From NCBI GenBank assembly GCA_015680905.1, contig CM027380.1:33100001-33164000 (forward strand): DNA of 64,000 nt, given 5' to 3'. Of the stretch, positions 56,273-64,000 are shown one piece after another (position 1 is the first letter of the stretch; the number at the start of each line of letters is the position of its first letter). This DNA comes from Coptis chinensis. Its lineage: Eukaryota > Streptophyta > Magnoliopsida > Ranunculales > Ranunculaceae. Under the pieces are notes generated by a model, which saw nothing but the letters and a program-made list of their open reading frames with translations, made no database searches and was not told the DNA's origin. The position numbers and the translations under genes were made by a program.

Positions 56273-57420
56273 CTACAGGTTCTTAATGAACGACAATATT
56301 TCACTCAGGGGTCTATTCAGCGGCGTCACTTCTATCTCACGGTATGGCTTCCTTTCTCTGTTCTCCCTTCGAATCCCCTCCCAGCTTCTTTCTGCCCTCG
56401 GGGGGTATCCGCGATACCCACCGCTTTCCTTTTCGGACGCCCCCACCTTTTGGTGTTCCTTGTCCTTCTCCAACGATGGCACTGCTTTCCCTGACCTCTT
56501 AGACTCCTTCTGTATGGTGTCCTCATACCTGATATATTTTTCCACCCACAGATATAGCTCATGCAAGGCTGCAATCTCATTCTTTGCCACAGACTGGTGT
56601 ACTCTTGTTCCTGGCCGCAACCCTCTTTCAAGTGCGATCACTACGGTTCTCTCATCCAGATTTTCAACCTTCAATGTCTCGGCCTTAAATCAACACAGAT
56701 ACTCCCTCACTGACTCCGGGTTATTTGTCGGACATTGAATAATGTCGCGATATCCACCACTCGCCTTTTCTGGTGTATGAAGTGATCTTTGGAAATTACT
56801 TATGCTTCCCGCTGGCAATCGGTAATACCAGTCTAACGCCCCTCCTTTCAGACTAGCCGGGAACATCATACACCGTAGTCCATCATATCGAGCCTCTTGC
56901 CAGAGAGGCATCCGTTGTCAGAAATGATGGATATGATCAGCCGGGTCTCTTTAGCCATCGTATCTTTCGAACCTAGGTTGATTGAAATGCTTCGGCACCT
57001 CTGACGCCAGATGTCGTCCGCTAAAGGATTGCGATTCAGTCTAGCTACCACCTGGCTAGCCGCTCCCCCACGACCCTTTGCCTGCTATCGATTCACCTCT
57101 CTATCATTATCTATCATCTCCTGAACTTGTTCCATGGTCAAGCCAGCCACCGGGTTTTCAACAAGGTTCGATCCACCCTCCTCATCGTCAGACTCCTCAC
57201 CTGCTTATTCCCCTTCTTCTTCCTCCGCTCTTTCTTTTTCTCTCCTCAGTTCGTCGTTCTCCTCTCTCAATCTCACGATCTCCTCTTGCATATGTTGGGT
57301 CTCTTCTATTTCATGTTCCTATTCTAGATCTCCCTCCTCATCAATCACCGCCTCCGGTGTTGGCTCTTGTACCAGTGCCCTCTTTGGTCTACCTACCGCT
57401 CTCTTTACTTTCAGTGTCAT
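56273..57420 (-). pseudogene. gag of element E
   Basis: ATG at 57420 starts MTLKVKRAVGRPKRALVQEP, 25 bases after the primer-binding site. A coiled coil follows with EEIVRLREENDELREKKKER (about 57290-57225). The Ty3/gypsy gag core is broken by stops: MSEVPKHFNQPRFERYDG near 56990, DPADHIHHF, then MPLWQEARYDGLRCMMFPAS, GGALDWYYRLPAGSISNFQ and EKASGGYRDI. A distal part 56674-56273 reads ERTVVIALERGLRPGTRVHQ and ends in a basic region. The zinc knuckle expected further on is not clear. At least four stops or shifts are present. Confidence 0.8.
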
Positions 57421-57444
57421 TTCTGCCTTATGCAATCTCTCTGG

Positions 57445-57462
57445 TCCCCACAGACAGCGCCA
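57445..57462 (-). promoter_or_regulatory. Primer-binding site of element E
   Basis: On the minus strand TGGCGCTGTCTGTGGGGA starts two bases inside the 5' LTR. It matches the TGGCGCCGTCTGTGGG form common in Tat-lineage elements, differing at one base in the first part. Confidence 0.75.
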
Positions 57463-57464
57463 AA

Positions 57465-57790
57465 TGTATAAACCTAAAAACTACAAGTAAGAACCGAAGA
57501 GCTAAAAACTCATGCTAAAACTAGTCTTTCCCTCTATCTCTTTTTCTTTCTCTCCTCTCCTTTTTTCACTACGCGGCCTCCCTTCTTCTTCTCTCCATCC
57601 TCTTCTTTTTATACCCCTTCTCCACTTCATCTGGTTCATCCACCTGTCTTTCCATCCCTCGGTTTTTCTTTTCGCCGTACCTATGCCACGTCCGCGGTCA
57701 CGATTCCATACTCCTCAACTTCCCCTATTATATTACATCCCATTCCTTATCATGTTGACCTAGTCCACCTCTCATTATTGGGCCACTACA
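57465..57790 (-). repeat. 5' LTR of element E (326 bp)
   Basis: In element orientation it begins TGTAGTGGCCCAATAATGAG and ends GGTTTATACA. It is purine-rich on the minus strand. The paired 3' LTR is at 47794-48134. Confidence 0.9.
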
Positions 57791-58014
57791 ACCCCCAAAC
57801 AGAATCATGCTTTGTTCCCAAAGTATGGAATGAAAATAAAGGATAGATAGTACCATAGAAACGTGCTTGTAAATGGTAGCACCTGAAAAAGAAGGTTAAT
57901 CTATACTAATATAAAAAAATAAAAACATAAACAACTCCTATATGAGTTCCATGAAATAATAAATATCACTTGGGACATAAACGGACTCTAACATAAATAA
58001 AATAATATCATACG

Positions 58015-59515
58015 TGATAAGAGCGCAAAATTGTAGTTTTAACCCCTTAACAATAATAATTTTAGACCAATTATGCGAGTAATAAATAAGAGTTAATGCT
58101 GATTACGTGTTTTTATGTATTTCAGGCATTGAAGTCAATTATGTGCAGAAATGTGCCACTTTGGCGAGATAAAGGAGCAAGGGTTGGTTGCTAAGAAGTT
58201 TTATGATTAAAGGTCAAGATTCTAGGAGAAAAAGCCTTTGTAAAACCCAGTCAAAAGCTGAAAAGTCAAAGTTAATGCGGGCAGAAATAGCACACAAAAG
58301 TTAGCAGAATTTCCAAAGACTGTATATTTGGACTTAGTTCTTGGAATTGGGCCTACCTTATGTCAAAACGACCGACTCAGAAAGAGCTTTTCAATGGTCC
58401 AAACCATGACCCAATCAGAGGAGTATAAGTGGACAAAACATCTGTTGAAGTCAAAGCCAGCTGAAAAGGGCTCTGTGGACAGAAGAAATTGGGTTTTGGG
58501 CTCGATTTTCTGGCCCAAAACATGGCTCCTCAACCCATGCACGAAAATGTGGATCTGGTCTCCTCCATTTCCACACACAAGACTTAACTCTTAAGGATCA
58601 ATTAGGTTAGGTAGTAAGTAGCCATTAGAGATAGGTTTCTAGATCTAGTTTTGAGTTTTGATTTCCATTAATTAGTTTTCATACCTTGTTTTAATTTAGT
58701 ATTTTGAATCAATTGTTATTTATTGATTAGATTAATAAAGTAATTTAGTTCTTGATAATATAGTTTCATTTCATTAATCATTGTAGTTTCGATTCCTAGA
58801 TTTAGTTATTATCATTGTTAGTTTCAATCGATTCATGCATAATTAGATTTCCAATTGAATTGAAATAAGTAACTTTACAATCTTTTATTGATGTCTTGTT
58901 TAATTTCATGGGGAAAGGATAGCATAATGATTCTAGGCTAAACCTCCATTAGAGGGGGTTGAAGAAGCCTTGATGAAGCTTGATCTTTGTTAACTTAGAA
59001 ATCGTCGTGATAATCTATTCAATTCTAGAAAGTAATTAGTTCATCATGAGAATGGGTTTGGTTGCTTCAGCTAATAGTTATTAATTGGTAGAGATTACCA
59101 TGTATAATTAGGGATTAGAAATACCATTTTGATATGCGAAAGCATTGAAATTTGGATCACGACGAATCTTTGTTAGTTGATTAAGTCGAGTTAAGGTGGA
59201 ATCAATCCCCCCTAATTCCTTATCATATAGTCAATTTAGAAATTCCGTAGTTTGAAGTAGCGCATCTTGTTATTTGAATTCACATCGTAGTATAATTACA
59301 CACCATTACTCTCATTAACTTTGGATAGACCGATAGTCGTAGAAAACTTTGGATGCTAAAGAAGTAGGAGTGGAACGAATCTTTTACTCCACTCTATTTC
59401 GATAGATTCAAGAGTAGAAATCTTTGATAAATTAGTCTTCGTAATGTTTTAGTTTTACTTGCGTAATGAATATTCATCATTTATTCGTGAGTAAACTATC
59501 ATTTTCACTCTATCA
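58015..59515 (+). repeat. 5' LTR of element C (1501 bp)
   Basis: Begins TGATAAGAGCGCAAAATTGT and ends CTCTATCA, two bases before the primer-binding site. It is longer than the LTRs of B (about 1117 without SINE) and A (1290). The difference is in the AT-rich middle part (58600-59250), where C keeps 'cctccattagagggggttg' that A also has and B lacks. Confidence 0.85.
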
Positions 59516-59517
59516 AA

Positions 59518-60186
59518 TGGCGACGCTGCCATCTTAGTTCCCTTTAGTATTGTTTTATTTAGAATTGTTAGTCTTCCAAAGTCCCAAAACCCACCCACCC
59601 TTGTTTGATTCTAACTGTGGTTGTCCGTTTCAGCATTGAAATTTTCCTCGCAGAATTACACGGAGCGCGACCCGCACCCTAGGCAGCCTAAATTGGAACG
59701 CCACCCGCACCCAAACACCTAGAACTCCAGCTTTTAGCTGAGCGTGAACCGCCCCTTGTGAAGGCAAAACTCGAGCGCCCTCCGCGCTAAAGCGCCTGGA
59801 CCTTGAGTTTTTCCCTGAGCGCGACCCACGCCCTACCAAGGCTAAGTTCGAGGGCCCCCCGCACCCAAACGCCTGGAACTCCAGCTTGACCTGAGCGCGA
59901 CCCGCGCCCTACCTAGGCCTATTCTGAGCGCGACCCCCGCCCTCTGCTGAAACTGCCCGATTTCCACGGGTTTGTTTCAAACTTCCATTTCTTCAAGGTT
60001 TTCAATGTTCTAACTTGTTATATACACTGAGCACGCATATACAAGACGTTATTCATAAGCGAAGCAAGGAGGCATTCAGGTACTTCTTTCTTCAAATACC
60101 TCGCATCTCCTGTTAGAGGTTCATACTGGCATATCAAGATTGTTTGGAGTGTTGTCGTGTTTAGTTAAGATTGGTCTTAGCCTTGC
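59518..60186 (+). promoter_or_regulatory. Primer-binding site and GC-rich repeated leader of element C
   Basis: TGGCGACGCTGCC at 59518-59530 is the primer-binding site. 59658-59945 is a GC-rich tract in which 'gagcgcgacccgcgccctac' and 'caaacgcctggaactccagc' variants recur several times (near 59660, 59735, 59815, 59890 and 59925). The array is a tandem expansion of the shorter patch in B. It is noncoding and highly structured. Confidence 0.65.
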
Positions 60187-62175
60187 ATGAGATTAAGGTC
60201 AGGCCGAAGAAAAACGCCTAACGTAATCAACCGGCAATGTCAACAAACACGACTTTCTAGTATACCACTTAATACACCTCTAGCTAATATACCACACACC
60301 AGACCTGAAACAATGGCTGAAGAAAGAGAGTTTCCTCTCTCTGACTTTTACAAAGCCTTGAACGATAGCCCAAAATCTTGCATCATTCTATCAGACCCAG
60401 TGGGGGATTTCCAAATCCCCCCAAATATATTTAATTTGTTACCCATTTTTCATGGGTTAGACCATGAAAAGCCTTATCAACACATGCGTAGGATTGACCA
60501 ACTCCTTACTACATTCCACCATCCTATGGTTGGTGCTGAACAAATTAAAGTGAGGGTATTTCCCTTCACTTTAGCTGATAAGGTGACGTCTTGGTTAACT
60601 GCCCAAGCGCCTAATTCTGTGGATTCGTGAGGGGCAAACTTGTTCAACTTTTTATGGAACATTTTTACCCACCACTGAAGACCGATGAAATGCTTTCCAA
60701 GATTCATTTCTTTTGACAGAATACTCATAAATCATTTTCAGAGGCTTGGAATCGTTTCACCGATCTTCTTATCGAGTGTCCACACCATAACCTCGCGAAA
60801 GACACGTTAGTTCGTGCCTTTTCCAAAGGACTTTTACATCACCATAAAGAAGTCCTTGACATAATGAATGGGGGTAGTTTCCTAAGTAAGGGAGCCTCAG
60901 AGGCTTATAAATTTTTAGAATATCAAACTAAGCGTAATAATAACTGGGGGGTAGTGACGATTTCTCCCGTTCCGCTAGTTCTTCTACAACAGTTAAAGCC
61001 GCTAGTATATTTGAGATAAAACCAGATCCTGAACTTAAAAATTTAATCGAATCTCTCACTAAAAAGGTAGAGGCTATTTTTGTTCAACAAAAGCCTATTC
61101 CCGTCATGAATGTCAATACCAATCCATGTAATTTCTGTTTGAGTCTAGGGCATCCCGACTTCTATTGTCCTCTCGCTTATGAACAACAACAATCACAACA
61201 AGATAATTTTTGTTCCATTAATAGCGAACCTAACGGAGCTTGGTAACAAAACCCCAACTTCGGTTGGCAAAATAATCAACAACCTCTAAGGTTGTTTAAC
61301 CCAAATGTTAGGCCAACAAATAATTACAACCAAGCTCCACCAAGGCAAGGACAAGGTCAGGGAAATTATAATTATAACAACCAAGCTCAACCACGACAAG
61401 GACAAGGTCAGGGTAATTACAATAATTATAACAATAATAATTATAATACTAAAAGAAGTATCGTTTCGATAAATAATAACTATCAAAATCCACCCATTAA
61501 TAATCAACGTGACATAGTTCCTGTCACACAACCTATAACTAACACTCCTCCACAACCGAATCATTTTGACGCCTTTATGCAAACCCAACAATAGATTTTA
61601 CAAGTCATCCAACTTTCCTTACAGCAGTTAGCACAAGAGAAAGTATATCCTAAAGGTGTGTTTCCAGGACAAGCGATACCTAATCCTAAAACACCAAACA
61701 CAGCCTTTGAGGTAAACGGTAATACTAGTAACGAAAATGCAAATGTTGGGGAGATAAATTCCATCACCACTCTCCGTTCGGGCAGAGTGGTTGATAACAA
61801 AGTAACTATGTCTATAGTTACCCCACCAGTAGTCCCTACACCAGATATTACACTAGATACCAAAACAAAAACTGAAGATCCTACCTCTGTAGAGGTACCA
61901 ATTAAACCACAGCCTAAGAAACAGAAAAACAAGGTTAACCATCATGTTGATCCATATGCTAAATATAGAGAGAAACCACCATTTCCTCAGAAATTATCTA
62001 TGTTAAACAAGGATACAAATTTTGCCGAGATTAGAAAAAAATTTAAAAATCTAACGATAAACTTACCTTTTCTTGAAGCGATTAAAAAGTTACCTCACCA
62101 TGCTAAGTTTCTCAAAGAGTTGTGCACTACTAGGCGTAAGACAAAGATTCCTAAAGATGCCTTTTTAACTTAACA
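60187..62175 (+). pseudogene. gag of element C
   Basis: ATG at 60187 gives MRLRSGRRKTPNVINRQCQQ, chosen because the same start context exists in A and B. It continues openly to 60630 through SDFYKALNDSPKSCIILSDP and FHGLDHEKPYQHMRRIDQLL. A frameshift at about 60627 is followed by the rest of the capsid core in other frames (TDEMLSKIHFF). The zinc knuckle CNFCLSLGHPDFYC is near 61128-61169. An Asn/Gln/Gly-rich repeat with PRQGQGQGNYNY follows (61290-61590). After a stop at 61591, 61658-62173 reads GEINSITTLRSGRVVDNKV and KDTNFAEIRKKFKNLTINLP to AFLT and a stop. Forms the particle shell. Confidence 0.8.
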
Positions 62176-62189
62176 GTTTCCAACTTTAA

Positions 62190-62621
62190 CGGAACACAAT
62201 GGAATCGTTAAGTACAAGGACCCTGGTCGTCCTACTGTACAATGCACCTTAGGGGATACTCACACGACCACTGCTTTATTAGACCTTGGGGCGAGTGTTA
62301 ACTTACTCCCTTATTATTTATATAAACAAATAGGTCTACAAAAAAATGCAACCTACAACAATGACGTTGCAATTAGCTGATAGGTCTATCAAGTATCCTA
62401 AGGGTATAGTGGAAAACGTGCTAGTTAAGGTTCAGGATTTTTACTATCCTGCGGATTTTGTTATCCTCGATACAGAAATCGCTAACGACTCTGTTCCGAT
62501 CATTTTAGGGCGCCCTTTCTTGGCAACTGCCAACGAACTTATAAACTGTCGTGATGGTTCGATGTCCTTATCCTTTGGCCATCTTTCCGTTGAGGTCAAT
62601 GTTTTTAAAATAATCAAATAG
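62190..62621 (+). pseudogene. Aspartic protease of element C
   Basis: LLDLGASVNLLPYYLYKQIG at about 62276-62335 gives the active site. A run of seven A at 62341-62347, compared with 'agaga' in B, shifts the frame, and the domain continues as TLQLADRSIKYPKGIVENVL and VPIILGRPFLATANELI to a stop at 62621. Apart from that one-base shift and the stop upstream at 62173, it is complete and nearly identical to the protease of A. Confidence 0.75.
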
Positions 62622-62654
62622 TTTCCTGATACAAATATCAATGGAGAGGTTAGC

Positions 62655-63440
62655 ATGATCTTGAGCTTAGCTCATGATTATTTCAAAACCACGTTTCCGG
62701 ATGACCAGATGCACAAATTCCTTTCCTTTGGAAGCTCCAACTTCGACAAGGACTCCTTGGACGTAGATGAAATTGAGGAAGATTTCCTTCAAATCTTTTG
62801 CAACTCTTCCCTGCCACTTCGCGAGTCCCACCCTACCAACATCCATTTATCCCTTGACACTATGACGGAAGATAAATTTTTCACCCTCTATCCCAGTGAT
62901 TCTTTGGACCCACCTATTGAGGAATGTCTGGCATATCTCAAGGCTTCTAATGATCTAGACCTGAGAGCTCTAGCTGACACTCATTCATCTTCCATCACCA
63001 ATTTTCCCCACATTCCACCTGTTTAAAGGAACCTGGAGTTTGCGTTTGACCCTCTTGTTTCTTCTGTGCTTAACGATTTTCTAAATCCTTTTAATACAGA
63101 AATAATTCCCAAAGGAAAGGCACTTGACACCTTCATTTTCAGAATTGAGACAGTACCCACATTCTCATTTTTTTTCCATTTGTTCCTTCTAAAACTTATC
63201 CATATCCAACATATCTTCCACAAACATCCATTTTCTCTCGATCATTCACTTGGACACTCTCTCATTCAATGATGAAGAAGAAGGTGCATGCGCGGTTACA
63301 TTAAAGATCTATCCGACTTCGCTTTCATTTTAATAAGTTGCGTCGTAGAGAATCTTGGTGCTTGATTCTGTTTGGGGGTGCATTCCATGTTATTTATTTA
63401 TGGAAAGACCCACAACTCTTTAGGTTGTTGATTATGGAAA
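62655..63440 (+). pseudogene. Post-protease ORF of element C with conserved tail
   Basis: 62655-63026 is open and reads LAHDYFKTTFPDDQMHKFLS, DEIEEDFLQIFCN, LSLDTMTEDKFFTLYP and DPPIEECLAYLKASNDLDL, and after a stop continues with RNLEFAFDPLVSSVLNDFLN. In another frame 63066-63272 is open, and from about 63320 the tail reads RRRESWCLILFGGAFHVIYL, WKDPQLFRLL. This is the longest copy of the ORF in the window. Its first 25 residues are shared with B, which then switches to polymerase. No similarity to RT, RNase H or integrase was seen. The function is unknown. Confidence 0.65.
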
Positions 63441-64000
63441 ACTGTAGGATATATATATATATATATATATATATCCAGTTATTTGTTAAAGTCTCGAGTA
63501 TCTAACTATAAACGGCTCATTTTGTTGTTTGGTGTACTTCCTTACAATTTCATATATTGGTAAGTGAACCATTCAGGTAGTCGAGCCCTCCCTATGGAGT
63601 GTGTGGCTGTACGTACCGGATCTTAAGTCCACGTTAAATATAATTCACGTTTTCCACTCTTGCATGTTTTCTCGGATTTTGAGTCATGTTCGTCTATGGT
63701 GTGAATTATGCATGTATTGCTTTCTTGTTTTTCTTATATTAAATATTTTTCATAAAAATGAAAAATTGTTAAAATCTTAAACATAGTAATTTAGAAAGTC
63801 TCGAGAATCTGACTTTAAAAGACCAACTTTTAAAACAAATTTTCAAACTTCATTGCCAAAAATTTGTTTGGGGGTAGGGTATTCATTTTTTCCATCCAAG
63901 ATTGTTCAACTTTCCATTTGTGTTGCTTAGGCCGCTTAATCGTATTTTGATTCGGGTTGACATTATCTATAAAATTAGAGTTCATTCGTTCGCATAATTT
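63441..64000 (+). other. Noncoding spacer of element C
   Basis: Collinear with 3100-3600 of element A (reverse complement). It contains a (TA)n run at 63452-63472, 'gtctcgagtatctaactata' near 63492 and 'aaatttgtttgggggtaggg' near 63861. No ORF was found. Confidence 0.55.

Larger units (their letters stand above)
47794..57790 (-). mobile_element. Element E: Tat-type Ty3/gypsy retrotransposon, full-length but mutated
   Basis: A 9997-bp insertion flanked by the 5-bp repeat ACCCC (47789-47793 and 57791-57795). On the minus strand the order is 5' LTR (57790-57465), primer-binding site, gag, protease, reverse transcriptase, RNase H, a second RNase H-like domain, integrase, a tandem-repeat block, an antisense ORF and the 3' LTR (48134-47794). 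The second RNase H and the antisense ORF between integrase and the 3' LTR are features I know from the Tat lineage (Retand, Grande and Ogre relatives). By hand alignment the LTRs differ at about 23 sites plus a 15-bp indel, roughly 7 percent, so the insertion is old. Stops and frameshifts occur in every gene. Confidence 0.88.
45660..58014 (-). mobile_element. Element D: older Athila-like element hosting E and C
   Basis: Minus-strand pieces at 45660-47793 and 57791-58014 belong to one element: a truncated 3' LTR (45660-46201), the polypurine tract and the 3' untranslated segment. Joining 47788 to 57791 across element E restores a sequence collinear with 1-610 and with F. Element C cuts it again at 58015, so its gag/pol region, if it exists, lies off-window. 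No coding sequence of D is visible. Confidence 0.65.
58015..64000 (+). mobile_element. Element C: Athila-like, pol-less, right end off-window
   Basis: A plus-strand element inserted in D; ATACG (58010-58014) precedes it and would be the left half of the 5-bp duplication. Order: 5' LTR, primer-binding site, GC-rich leader, gag, protease, post-protease ORF with conserved tail, then noncoding sequence to the window end. No polymerase is present in the 1.4 kb after protease, in contrast with B. It is collinear with element A over gag, protease, the post-protease ORF and the following spacer. It is the best-preserved copy of this lineage in the window. Confidence 0.8.

Overview
The window is repeat-dense plant nuclear DNA. 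Everything coding that I can recognise is either a transposable-element protein or a broken fragment of a plant gene (class III and class IV HD-Zip, PP2C, TPX2). The LTR retrotransposons are of the Athila and Tat types. No intact host gene, rRNA, tRNA or CRISPR array was found. A flowering plant, most likely a dicot with a large genome, fits best; the species cannot be named from this sequence.

Layout. 1-13115 is element A, a minus-strand Athila-like LTR retrotransposon. Its 5' LTR is at 11826-13115, its gag is split by a CACTA transposon (CACTA-1, 6264-10975), and its 3' end lies off-window. 13116-~13660 is a fragment of a sister copy (G). ~13660-17030 is the 3' LTR and interior of another minus-strand copy (F). 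17031-30632 is a probable second CACTA element (CACTA-2). It holds a nested PIF/Harbinger transposon (17583-23036) and, on the plus strand, exon-intron fragments of three unrelated plant genes: a PHABULOSA-type HD-Zip III gene, a PP2C phosphatase and TPX2. 30633-~40745 is a minus-strand gag-bearing element (H) split by the plus-strand Athila-like element B (31746-38042), whose 5' LTR later received a SINE. ~40740-45030 is a 55-bp minisatellite domain, duplicated as a block and carrying a hAT-like element and a Mutator-type MITE. ~45655-58014 is an older minus-strand Athila-like element (D). D was hit by a 10-kb Tat-type element E (47794-57790, minus strand, 5-bp duplication ACCCC) and by the Athila-like element C (58015 to window end, plus strand).

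How the parts relate. A, C, G and H share a post-gag open region and a conserved hydrophobic tail in the place where B carries reverse transcriptase, so they look like a pol-less, non-autonomous lineage that would need enzymes from B-like relatives. E has the full Tat complement (gag, protease, RT, two RNase H regions, integrase) plus an antisense ORF near its 3' end and a tandem-repeat block, but it is broken by stops and has lost the integrase catalytic glutamate. The two CACTA elements act as gene-fragment carriers, and both picked up pieces of HD-Zip family genes.

Limits. Family names come from reading translated motifs by eye. Boundaries backed by target-site duplications and terminal repeats are firm (A/CACTA-1, B, E, hAT-like element, MITE, SINE). 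Boundaries of F, G, H and of the right end of CACTA-2 are approximate.
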